Below, piece after piece: positions 1 through 5,736 of a stretch of 5,845 bases of DNA. Under the pieces are notes generated by a model that was given only the letters and a program-made list of their open reading frames with translations, searched no databases and had not been told where the DNA came from. Position 1 is the stretch's first letter; each line of letters starts with the position of its first letter. Position numbers and translations under genes: made by a program. The stretch spans positions 1 to 5,845 of the forward strand of contig JAJUGC010000156.1 in assembly GCA_029268325.1 (NCBI GenBank), written 5' to 3'. Origin of the DNA: Gammaproteobacteria bacterium (GTDB lineage: Bacteria; Pseudomonadota; Gammaproteobacteria; Pseudomonadales; Oleiphilaceae).

Positions 1-706
1 GGTGGCCCTGATCGCACTCCTCGCCTATACCGGCTCCTTTGTGCCTGCAGCCCGGGCGGAAATCGGCCCCATCGACCGGATTTTCACCCGCATGGGTTCC
101 TCCGATGACGTGGCCGGCGGGCGCTCCACCTTCATGGTGGAGATGACGGAAACCGCCAACATCCTCCACAACGCCACGCCCCACAGCCTGGTATTGATGG
201 ACGAGGTTGGCCGGGGCACCAGTACCTTCGACGGGCTGTCCCTGGCCTGGGCCAGTGCCGAGTACCTGGCCCAGCACAGCCGCGCTTTCACCCTGTTTGC
301 AACCCACTACTTCGAGCTCACAGCCCTGCCGGGCGAACAGCCCAGCGTGGCGAACGTGCACCTCACGGCCACGGAACACGAGGATTCCATCGTGTTCCTC
401 CACAGTGTCCACGAAGGCCCGGCGAGCCAAAGCTATGGTTTGCAGGTCGCCCAACTCGCGGGTGTGCCCCAGACCGTGATCCAGCAGGCTCGCCAAAAGC
501 TCCGCCAGCTGGAGACCGACTCAGCGCCACAAGCGCCCACGGCTCCTACTAGCAGCAAACCGGAGCCACAGGTGATCCAGGCCGATATGTTTGCCAGCCT
601 GGAGCCAAGCCTCGTAGAGGAAAAACTGCAGGCAATCGACCCCGATGAACTGACACCGAGAAAAGCATTGGAAGTTATTTACGAGCTGAAAAAGCTGTTG
701 AAATAA
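1..706 (+). CDS. mutS: DNA mismatch repair ATPase MutS, C-terminal part (5' end outside window)
   Basis: MutS binds mismatches and small loops in new DNA and, with ATP, recruits MutL. About the last 234 residues are present; the E. coli protein has 853. The gene enters from the left, and the GTG at base 2 is an internal valine codon, not a start. Counting from that codon, the ABC-type signature STFMVEMTE lies at 42-50 and Walker B LVLMDE at 63-68 (E68 matches E. coli E694). The GRGTSTFDG segment follows, and H102 in ATHYFE matches H728. A Pro/Ala/Ser-rich linker (about 172-192) precedes QADMF at 193-197, which fits the beta-clamp-binding consensus. The tail DPDELTPR keeps D215 and R220, equivalent to the tetramer residues D835 and R840 of E. 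coli. The stop is TAA at 704-706. It appears intact as far as visible, and identification is very secure. Confidence 0.97.
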   Translation, partial: VALIALLAYTGSFVPAARAEIGPIDRIFTRMGSSDDVAGGRSTFMVEMTETANILHNATPHSLVLMDEVGRGTSTFDGLSLAWASAEYLAQHSRAFTLFATHYFELTALPGEQPSVANVHLTATEHEDSIVFLHSVHEGPASQSYGLQVAQLAGVPQTVIQQARQKLRQLETDSAPQAPTAPTSSKPEPQVIQADMFASLEPSLVEEKLQAIDPDELTPRKALEVIYELKKLLK

Positions 707-771
707 ACTTGATGAAAGAAACCGGCCGGCTTTTGTAAGTTCAGGCTTTGTTAGTTATCGACTAAGGCCCT

Positions 772-797
772 GAAAACAAGGAAAAATAGAAAACAAG
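772..797. repeat. Direct repeat of 9 bp (GAAAACAAG twice)
   Basis: GAAAACAAG occurs at 772-780 and again at 789-797, with starts 17 bp apart. Its core AACAAG occurs a third time, inverted, as CTTGTT at 849-854, next to the candidate promoter. In A-rich DNA such a match can arise by chance, so a protein-binding role is only a possibility. Confidence 0.45.
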
Positions 798-854
798 ATA
801 AAAGCAATGTTTAGTAGCCTTTAAGGAATAAGCCTATAACGCTTCTATCTTGTT
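792..854. repeat. Inverted repeat, 14-bp arms with one mismatch
   Basis: The left arm AACAAGATAAAAGC (792-805) and right arm GCTTCTATCTTGTT (841-854) are reverse complements at 13 of 14 positions and are separated by 35 bp. As RNA this could form a long stem just upstream of the candidate fdxA promoter; as DNA it could be a spaced operator. No T-tract follows on either strand, so it is not an intrinsic terminator. Confidence 0.55.
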
Positions 855-861
855 GACTCCC

Positions 862-890
862 TTGCCGCAGGGTATAGCAAAACTTACAAT
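862..890 (+). promoter_or_regulatory. Candidate sigma-70 promoter for fdxA
   Basis: A -35-like TTGCCG (862-867) and a -10-like TACAAT (885-890) are separated by 17 bp. They match the consensus at 4 and 5 of 6 positions. Transcription would begin near 897, giving a leader of about 65 nt before the fdxA start. A second -35-like TTGACT lies at 853-858, but its best partner TATAGC (873-878) is only 14 bp away. This is a pattern match only. Confidence 0.45.
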
Positions 891-946
891 ATCCGAGCTA
901 CATGTTATAACACCCGGCGACCAGAATAAGGCCTACCGGAGACACT

Positions 947-951
947 AGGGA
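947..951 (+). promoter_or_regulatory. Ribosome binding site of fdxA
   Basis: AGGGA lies 10 bases before the ATG at 962. It is the best Shine-Dalgarno candidate; the stronger-looking GGAGA at 938-942 is too far away (19 bases). It supports the start at 962, which also fits the conserved N-terminus of the family. Confidence 0.5.
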
Positions 952-961
952 TCAAACCATC

Positions 962-1285
962 ATGACTTTTGTTGTTACCGATAACTGTATCAAGTGCAAA
1001 TACACCGACTGCGTAGAGGTTTGCCCGGTCGATTGCTTTTATGAAGGCCCGAACTTTCTCGTGATCGACCCTGATGAGTGCATTGATTGCGCCCTGTGCG
1101 AACCGGAGTGCCCGGCGGAAGCCATTTTCTCCGAAGACGAGCTGCCACCGGATCAGGTGCAGTTTATCGAGCTCAATGCGGAGCTGTGTCAAGTTTGGCC
1201 GAACATCACCGAGAAGAAAGATCCGCTGCCGGATGCCAAGGAGTGGGATGGCGTCAAGGACAAGCTCAAATACCTGGAACGCTAA
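962..1285 (+). CDS. fdxA: Seven-iron ferredoxin [3Fe-4S][4Fe-4S], FdxA type
   Basis: This is a small cytoplasmic electron carrier of 107 residues, very like Azotobacter vinelandii ferredoxin I, the usual length for the family. Counting the initiator Met, the first cluster motif supplies C9, C12, C17 and C21, and the second supplies C40, C43, C46 and C50. By analogy with FdI, C9, C17 and C50 hold the 3Fe cluster, C21, C40, C43 and C46 hold the 4Fe cluster, and C25 is the free cysteine beside it. The C-terminal half (about 57-107) is the acidic family extension, including WPNITEKKDPLPDA. An additional cysteine, C76, lies in that extension, where as I recall it FdI has alanine. The gene has its own likely promoter and is followed by a strong terminator, so it can be a single-gene unit. 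The in vivo partner is not evident from the sequence. Confidence 0.96.
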   Translation: MTFVVTDNCIKCKYTDCVEVCPVDCFYEGPNFLVIDPDECIDCALCEPECPAEAIFSEDELPPDQVQFIELNAELCQVWPNITEKKDPLPDAKEWDGVKDKLKYLER

Positions 1286-1302
1286 TCCTGTTTCAGACGC
1301 TC

Positions 1303-1330
1303 AAAGGGCCGTTACAACGGCCCTTTTTTT
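1303..1330 (+). terminator. Intrinsic terminator after fdxA
   Basis: The perfect 9-bp stem AAAGGGCCG (1303-1311) and CGGCCCTTT (1318-1326) encloses a six-base loop and runs into seven Ts (1324-1330), starting 18 bp after the fdxA stop. On the minus strand the same stem is followed by only three Ts, so it should work mainly for fdxA and at best weakly for the converging lpx operon. Confidence 0.93.
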
Positions 1331-1348
1331 GAAGACTGTTTTATATGA

Positions 1349-1362
1349 TTCCCCACTGGGAA
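1349..1362 (-). terminator. Possible weak hairpin at the end of the minus-strand operon
   Basis: TTCCC (1349-1353) and GGGAA (1358-1362) form a 5-bp stem with a 4-base loop, directly after the TAG of the DUF4124 gene. The downstream minus-strand sequence is AT-rich (TCATATAAAAC) but lacks a true T-tract, so this is a weak candidate for operon termination. Confidence 0.25.
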
Positions 1363-1662
1363 CTACGGGGCTTGCGAGCCCTGCTGAGTCTCCCGCAAGC
1401 GCTGGTAAGCCGCCACAGCCTCCCGATACTTCCGTTCATTTTCCTCAAGCTTTTGTGGATCATAGGCATGACGCGAGGACGTCCGCTTGGGCTTGGGTTT
1501 AGATGAGTCCTGCATCTGTAAAACATCGGCCCGTTGGGCCTGGGGTGCCCGGTCGCCAAAGTGCGTGACGCCGTATTCATCCACCCAGCGATACACCTGG
1601 GCCTGCACGGGCATGCTCGCCACGAGGAATGCTCCTAAGAACATCGCTGTCAGCCTTCCCAT
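1363..1662 (-). CDS. Small secreted DUF4124-domain protein
   Basis: The protein has 99 residues and unknown function. The N-terminus MGRLTAMFLGAFLVASMPVQA looks like a Sec signal peptide, with likely cleavage after VQA (residue 21). The mature protein begins QVYRWVDEYGVTHFGDRAP, the short DUF4124 signature common in proteobacterial periplasmic proteins. A basic stretch KPKPKR (55-60) and a charged, probably helical tail (about 70-94, rich in E, K, R and Q) follow. I chose the ATG at 1662 because GAGG (1668-1671) sits 5 bases upstream and it gives a clean signal peptide. A GTG at 1677, just after the rnhB stop, would add five residues. The gene lies 15 bp after rnhB on the same strand, so it is probably the operon's last gene. 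A role in the envelope is inferred from the signal peptide only. Confidence 0.82.
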   Translation of the reverse strand: MGRLTAMFLGAFLVASMPVQAQVYRWVDEYGVTHFGDRAPQAQRADVLQMQDSSKPKPKRTSSRHAYDPQKLEENERKYREAVAAYQRLRETQQGSQAP

Positions 1663-1677
1663 AACAACCTCAAACAC

Positions 1678-2298
1678 TCACTCCGGGTCGAACAGATCGC
1701 GGATAGCCGCCTTGACCGGTGCAAATGAGCGGCGGTGCACCGGAGTCACCCCCAGCCGTTCGATTGCCTCCAGATGTTGGCGCGTGGGATAGCCTTTGTG
1801 AACCGCCAAGCCATAACCTGGATACAAGGCATCCAGCTCCACCATTTCCTGGTCGCGCACCACCTTCGCCAGAATGGACGCCGCACTGATGCAGGCAACC
1901 CGCCCATCGCCTTTGACCACAGCCTCGCAAGGAACCTTGAGCTCGGGGATGCGATTGCCGTCCACCAGCACATATTCCGGCGCCAGGGACAAGCCCTCCA
2001 CCGCCCGCTGCATGGCCAACATGGAGGCATGGAGAATATTGAGACGGTCGATTTCCGCCACATTGGCCCGCGCCACACACCAGGCCAATGCCTTGGCGCG
2101 AATCTCGTCCGCCAGGGCCAGCCGCTTCTTTTCGGTGAGCTTTTTGGAGTCGGCCAATCCGACGATAGGCTGCTGAGGATCCAGAATCACCGCCGCCGCC
2201 ACAACATCGCCCGCCAAGGGCCCGCGCCCGACCTCATCAACGCCGGCCAGCAGGTGGCCTTTGTAGGCACAGACGAAAGGTTCGATCAGAGCACTCAT
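1678..2298 (-). CDS. rnhB: Ribonuclease HII
   Basis: RNase HII cuts RNA in RNA/DNA hybrids and starts removal of single ribonucleotides built into DNA. At 206 residues it is close to the E. coli enzyme in size. Family motifs occur in order: AGVDEVGRGPLAG (18-30) with D21 and E22, DSKKL (50-54), VDGN with D113, KGD with D131, SAASILAKVVRD (138-149), and HKGYPT followed by HRRSF near the C-terminus. D21, E22, D113 and D131 match the four acidic metal ligands D16, E17, D108 and D126 of E. coli. The ATG overlaps the lpxB stop by 4 bp (ATGA), and a GGGAG lies 13 bases upstream, too far to be strong, so translation is probably coupled to lpxB. In many gammaproteobacteria dnaE comes next; here it does not. 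Confidence 0.97.
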   Translation of the reverse strand: MSALIEPFVCAYKGHLLAGVDEVGRGPLAGDVVAAAVILDPQQPIVGLADSKKLTEKKRLALADEIRAKALAWCVARANVAEIDRLNILHASMLAMQRAVEGLSLAPEYVLVDGNRIPELKVPCEAVVKGDGRVACISAASILAKVVRDQEMVELDALYPGYGLAVHKGYPTRQHLEAIERLGVTPVHRRSFAPVKAAIRDLFDPE

Positions 2299-3476
2299 GA
2301 CGACAATGGGGCTCCCTTACCCTTGAGCAGTTCCACCACGGCTTCGGCGGCCCGCTCACTGGCTCCCCGACGGATCTGCTCGTGAATCAGGCTGTATTCC
2401 CGCTGCAACTTGTCCGGGTCGATCTCATAGCGCAAGTGCTTGAGAAGGGCCTTGCCCAGCTCCACGGGATTGGCCCGCTCCTGAATCAGCTCCGTGACCA
2501 GTTCCCGCTGGGCCAATAAATTGGGCAATGAGATATAAGGAGCCTTCATCAGACGCTTCATAATGCGGTATGACGTGGGCGCCAAACGGTAGGCAACCAC
2601 CATGGGCCGTTTCAGCAGAAGCGCTTCCAGCGTGGCTGTGCCAGAGGCCAGCAAGACCGCATCGCTGGCCGCCATCACTTCACGGGAACGGCCATCGATG
2701 ATCTGCACCGGCAGATCCGGTGCGATCTGCGCGGCAATCTCCTGGATCTGTTGGCGCCGTTCCTCATTGGCCGCAGGAATCACACATTCCAGATCCGGTA
2801 GCCGCTGGCGCAGCCATTGGGCCGTGGCCAGAAACACCTCTCCCAGACGTTGCACCTCCCCCGCCCGACTCCCCGGCAGGATCGCCAGTTTCTGGCCCTC
2901 TAGTGACAGCCCCAAGGCCTGGCGCGCGCCCCGTTGATCCGGCTGCATGGGAATCTGGTCGGCCAGGGGGTGGCCCACAAAGCACACCGGCACTTGGTGC
3001 TCTTCATAGAACCTGGCTTCAAAGGGAAACAGGGTCAACATCAGGTCCACGGCCCGGGCGATCTTGAAAATCCGATTCTGCCGCCAGGCCCATACGGAGG
3101 GGCTGACATAGTGAACGGTGGGGATACCGGCACGGCGCAGTTGCAGCTCCATGCCGATGGTGAAATCCGGCGAATCAATGCCGATAAAGACATCGGGGGG
3201 TGAATCCAGAAAATGACGCACCAAGCGGCGGCGGATGCCGACGAGCTCCCGCAACCGCCCAAGCACCTCGACCAGCCCCATGACCGCCAGGCGTTCCATG
3301 GGCACATGGCTGCGAAACCCCTGGGCCAGCATCAGCGGGCCCCCGACTCCCTCAAACTCCGCGTCGGGGAAACGGGTGCGCAGGGCTTGCATCAGGCCGG
3401 CGCCCAGAATGTCTCCCGACATCTCGCCCACCACAATACCAATACGCAGAGGCCGGCTCCCGGCAGTTGGATTCAT
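2295..3476 (-). CDS. lpxB: Lipid-A-disaccharide synthase
   Basis: LpxB, a peripheral inner-membrane glycosyltransferase (family GT19), joins UDP-2,3-diacylglucosamine and lipid X into the disaccharide core of lipid A, releasing UDP. The 393 residues match the usual length. Visible motifs are GEMSGDILGAG (17-27; other members usually have GEASGD), VMGLVEVLGR (65-74), IGIDSPDF (98-105) with the probable catalytic D101, HYVSPSVWAWR (122-132), LPGSRAGEV (199-207) and LLASGTATLE (274-283). The last two form the nucleotide-binding half. The ATG lies 3 bp after the lpxA stop, and the preceding bases contain no Shine-Dalgarno-like sequence. The next Met is inside the first conserved motif, so this start is favoured and reinitiation after lpxA is likely. 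The end overlaps rnhB by 4 bp. Confidence 0.97.
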   Translation of the reverse strand: MNPTAGSRPLRIGIVVGEMSGDILGAGLMQALRTRFPDAEFEGVGGPLMLAQGFRSHVPMERLAVMGLVEVLGRLRELVGIRRRLVRHFLDSPPDVFIGIDSPDFTIGMELQLRRAGIPTVHYVSPSVWAWRQNRIFKIARAVDLMLTLFPFEARFYEEHQVPVCFVGHPLADQIPMQPDQRGARQALGLSLEGQKLAILPGSRAGEVQRLGEVFLATAQWLRQRLPDLECVIPAANEERRQQIQEIAAQIAPDLPVQIIDGRSREVMAASDAVLLASGTATLEALLLKRPMVVAYRLAPTSYRIMKRLMKAPYISLPNLLAQRELVTELIQERANPVELGKALLKHLRYEIDPDKLQREYSLIHEQIRRGASERAAEAVVELLKGKGAPLSS

Positions 3477-3479
3477 GGG

Positions 3480-4253
3480 TTATCGAATGATGCCGCGCTC
3501 GGAGTTCAGGATGGATTCCCGGAACAAAGCCACAGCCGGTTCATGTTTTTCGGCCTCTTTCAGCTGTTCCAGAGCCTCCTGCAACGAGAGTCCCTGACGG
3601 TACACCGTTTTGTAGGCGCGCTTCAGTTCCTGGATGGACTCCGGCGAGAAGCCCCGACGGCGCAAGCCTTCCACATTCAGCCCATGGGGCTGGGCGGACT
3701 GGCCACTGGCCATGACATAGGCCGGAATATCCCGCAGCACAATACTGCCGCCGGCACTCATGGCATAGGAGCCAATCTTGCAAAACTGATGCACCAGGGT
3801 TCCGCCGCCGAGCACCACATAGTCACCCACACGGACATGGCCCCCCAAGGTGGTGTTGTTGGCCACAATCAGGTGATCGCCCAGGATACAGTCATGGGCA
3901 ATGTGCACGTAGGCCATCAACAGGTTGTGGCTGCCGATCCGGGTTTCACCCTGATCCTGCACCGTGCCACGGTGGATGGTGCAACTCTCGCGGATGACGT
4001 TGTTGTCACCAATGATCAGACGGGTCGGCTCTCCCTTGTACTTCTTATCCTGACATTCCTCTCCAATACTGGAGAACTGGAAGATCTTGTTGTTGCTGCC
4101 GATCGTGGTCGGGCCCTTGATCACCACATGGGAGTGGATCACCGTTCCTGGGCCAATCTCCACATCATCCCCGATATAGGTCCAGGGTCCGATTTCAACA
4201 TCTTCGGCAATCCGTGCTGAAGGAGATACAATTGCTTGCGGATGGATTGCCAT
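3480..4253 (-). CDS. lpxA: UDP-N-acetylglucosamine 3-O-acyltransferase
   Basis: LpxA performs the first step of lipid A synthesis in the cytoplasm, moving an R-3-hydroxyacyl chain from ACP to the 3-OH of UDP-GlcNAc. The protein has 257 residues; E. coli has 262. Residues 1 to about 185 are hexapeptide repeats of the left-handed beta-helix (IGPWTY, VEIGPGTVI, IGSNNKIFQ and so on), and the rest is the helical C-terminal domain, including GLNVEGLRRRGFS. The catalytic His is H120 in HIAHDC (E. coli H125), and H155 in HQFC matches H160. G168 aligns with E. coli G173, the ruler position that is Met in P. aeruginosa, so chains longer than C10 are predicted. The ATG overlaps the fabZ TAA by one base (TAATG), with GAGGGAAG (4258-4265) four bases upstream. 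Confidence 0.98.
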   Translation of the reverse strand: MAIHPQAIVSPSARIAEDVEIGPWTYIGDDVEIGPGTVIHSHVVIKGPTTIGSNNKIFQFSSIGEECQDKKYKGEPTRLIIGDNNVIRESCTIHRGTVQDQGETRIGSHNLLMAYVHIAHDCILGDHLIVANNTTLGGHVRVGDYVVLGGGTLVHQFCKIGSYAMSAGGSIVLRDIPAYVMASGQSAQPHGLNVEGLRRRGFSPESIQELKRAYKTVYRQGLSLQEALEQLKEAEKHEPAVALFRESILNSERGIIR

Positions 4254-4690
4254 TAAACTTCCCTCGCCGCCGTCACAATTTCCGCTTCACAGGCCAATTC
4301 GTCGTCCACCAGGGCCCGACAGTCAAATTTCCACATGCCCCGCTTATCCATCAGGAAGCTGGATTCCATCACCAGCTGGTCGCCTGGCACAACCGGTCTG
4401 CGGAAACGGGCCCGATTGACGCTCACCAAGTAACAAGCATAGCCATCACTTGGTTTCTTGTCGTGGGTAACGAAGCCGAGAATACCAGAAAGCTGTGCCA
4501 GGGATTCAATGATCAGCACCCCCGGCATAATGGGGTTTTCCGGAAAATGGCCGTTAAAGTAGGGCTCGTTGAAAGTAATGTTCTTGTAGCCCTTAATCGA
4601 GTGTCCCTTCTCGATGGACGTCACACGATCCACCAGCAAGAAGGGATAACGATGGGGTAAGTATTGTAGGATTTGGGTCAGGTCCATCAT
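4253..4690 (-). CDS. fabZ: 3-hydroxyacyl-[acyl-carrier-protein] dehydratase
   Basis: FabZ removes water from R-3-hydroxyacyl-ACP to give trans-2-enoyl-ACP in type II fatty acid synthesis. It competes with LpxA and LpxD for 3-hydroxyacyl-ACP, which explains its place in this operon. The protein has 145 residues in a single hotdog fold. LPHRYPFLLVDRV (11-23) is the family N-terminal signature, NGHFPENPIMPGV (46-58) carries the catalytic H48, and E62 in LIIESLAQL is the catalytic acid. VNRARFRRPVVPGDQL (91-106) is also typical. I chose the first of two adjacent ATGs (4690). GAGG (4700-4703), overlapping the lpxD stop, is 9 bases away from it; the second ATG (4687) would remove one Met. A GTG frame opening at 4792 would overlap lpxD by 91 bp and adds unrelated residues. 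The gap to lpxD is 11 bp. Confidence 0.97.
   Translation of the reverse strand: MMDLTQILQYLPHRYPFLLVDRVTSIEKGHSIKGYKNITFNEPYFNGHFPENPIMPGVLIIESLAQLSGILGFVTHDKKPSDGYACYLVSVNRARFRRPVVPGDQLVMESSFLMDKRGMWKFDCRALVDDELACEAEIVTAAREV
4258..4265 (-). promoter_or_regulatory. Ribosome binding site of lpxA inside the fabZ end
   Basis: On the minus strand GAGGGAAG lies 4 bases before the lpxA ATG. It also forms part of the last Arg-Glu-Val codons of fabZ. It is the strongest Shine-Dalgarno sequence in the operon and fixes the lpxA start at 4253. Confidence 0.8.
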
Positions 4691-4699
4691 TAGGAACGG

Positions 4700-4703
4700 C
4701 CTC
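4700..4703 (-). promoter_or_regulatory. Ribosome binding site of fabZ overlapping the lpxD stop
   Basis: The minus-strand TGAGG combines the lpxD TGA with a GAGG, 9 bases before the ATG at 4690. It decides between this start and upstream GTG options in the same frame. Confidence 0.6.
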
Positions 4704-5736
4704 AGTTCGAAGATGAGCTGCCCTTTTCCAGCCGGCGGATCCGACGAGCAAGCTCGTCGAGCTGGCGGAAACGGGCTGCATTTTTGCGCCACTTGGCGTT
4801 CGGTTCGACCGGAACACCCGACGAATACAGGCCGGGCTCCCGGATGCTATTGGTCACCATGGTCATGCCGGTAATCTGGACCTTATCAACAATTTCAAGA
4901 TGACCGGCAATACCCACCGCCCCGGCGATCACACAATAGCGACCAATGCGGGTGCTGCCGGAAATTCCGGTACAGGCGGCAATGGCGGTATGGGCGCCGA
5001 TTCGGACGTTGTGGGCGATCTGGATCTGGTTATCGAGAATGACACCCTCTTCAATGACGGTGTTGTCCAAGGCGCCACGGTCAATGGTGGTGCAGGCTCC
5101 GATCACCACGTCGTCGCCAATCACCACGCCCCCGAGCTGGGCGATGCGCTCCCAGCGGCCCGCATCGTTGGCAAACCCGAAGCCATCGGCCCCGATCACC
5201 GCACCGCTGTGAACAATGACCCGACGCCCCAAGGTCACGCCCGCATAAAGGGTGACATTGGGGTGCAGACAGCAGTCATCACCAATGACCGAGTCTTCGC
5301 CCACGTAAACATTGGCCAGCAAGCGGGCATTTTCGCCAACCACAGCGCCCGGAGCGATCACCACCCCCGGCCCGATCACGGCGGACTCGGCCACTTTCGC
5401 CTGCGGACTAACCACGGCAGAGGCATGGATGCCGCTGGCCTGGCTTGGCTCCCGCTCAAAGAGCCGGCTGAGCTTGGCATAGCCTAAGTAAGGGTTATCC
5501 AGGATGATGGCATCGCTGGCGCACATCTCGGCTTCCGCCGGGCGGACCAGCACTGCCGAAGCCTTGGTCTGGGACAGGTATTTGGCATAGGCGGGATTGG
5601 CCAAAAAGCTGATTTCTCCTGGCCCCGCGTCTTGCAGTGTATTGATCGCGTGAATGCTCCTGGCCGGATCCCCTCTCAGCTCTCCGCCCAGAAATTCCGC
5701 AATTTCCCCCAACGACAATGTCTTACTCTGTTTCAT
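4702..5736 (-). CDS. lpxD: UDP-3-O-acylglucosamine N-acyltransferase
   Basis: LpxD performs the third step of lipid A synthesis, moving an R-3-hydroxyacyl chain from ACP to the 2-amino group of UDP-3-O-acylglucosamine. The protein has 344 residues; E. coli has 341. The N-terminal uridine-binding domain (about 1-100) includes ISFLANPAYAKYL and NPYLGYAKL. Hexapeptide repeats of the beta-helix follow (about 103-305), and a charged C-terminal helix RQLDELARRIRRLEK ends the protein. GADGFGFAND (182-191), IGACTTIDRGALD (212-224) and DNQIQIAHNV (235-244) are hallmark motifs. H242 matches the catalytic H239 of E. coli, H279 matches H276, and M293 matches the M290 chain-length ruler. I start at the ATG at 5736, which gives the normal length. 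The Shine-Dalgarno is weak (only GGTG, 11 bases away). A TTG at 5790 would add 18 residues unlike the family. It is the first lpx gene of the block. Confidence 0.97.
   Translation of the reverse strand: MKQSKTLSLGEIAEFLGGELRGDPARSIHAINTLQDAGPGEISFLANPAYAKYLSQTKASAVLVRPAEAEMCASDAIILDNPYLGYAKLSRLFEREPSQASGIHASAVVSPQAKVAESAVIGPGVVIAPGAVVGENARLLANVYVGEDSVIGDDCCLHPNVTLYAGVTLGRRVIVHSGAVIGADGFGFANDAGRWERIAQLGGVVIGDDVVIGACTTIDRGALDNTVIEEGVILDNQIQIAHNVRIGAHTAIAACTGISGSTRIGRYCVIAGAVGIAGHLEIVDKVQITGMTMVTNSIREPGLYSSGVPVEPNAKWRKNAARFRQLDELARRIRRLEKGSSSSN

Larger units (their letters stand above)
707..961. other. AT-rich intergenic region between mutS and fdxA
   Basis: This 255-bp gap is visibly richer in A and T than the genes around it. 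It has no credible reading frame: the ATGs at 712, 807 and 902 run only 8, 5 and 2 codons before a stop. It holds a candidate fdxA promoter (862-890), a repeated 9-mer (772-780 and 789-797), a long-armed inverted repeat (792-854), and a short hairpin TTAGT-TATCG-ACTAA (751-765). I see no hairpin with a T-tract that would be a clear terminator for mutS, so read-through into fdxA is possible. The gap is longer than needed for a simple promoter, so regulation or a small RNA is conceivable but unproven. Confidence 0.8.

Noticed and set aside
719..734. AAACCGGCCGGCTTTT as a terminator of mutS
   Set aside because: The core is the palindrome CCGGCCGG with no room for a loop; only two G-C pairs could form around a four-base loop, and the following T-tract is short.
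712..735. Eight-codon open frame just after mutS
   Set aside because: It has no ribosome site and no resemblance to a known leader peptide, and its length is expected by chance.
1074..1502. Plus-strand open frame running from inside fdxA through its terminator
   Set aside because: It is in another frame of fdxA, crosses a strong terminator and overlaps the DUF4124 gene antisense.
1735..2385. Plus-strand open frame (216 codons) opposite rnhB and the lpxB end
   Set aside because: It lies over two well-supported genes, has low-complexity His/Gln-rich content and shows no family motif.
3213..4220. Long plus-strand open frame (335 codons) opposite lpxA and lpxB
   Set aside because: It spans the junction of two certain genes on the other strand. 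Its product is His- and Gln-rich with no recognisable domain, and no ribosome site is evident. It is a by-product of GC-rich codon bias.
4900..5487. Plus-strand open frame (195 codons) opposite lpxD
   Set aside because: Its Gly/Asn/Asp/His-rich repeats mirror the hexapeptide repeats of LpxD on the opposite strand; it is not an independent gene.
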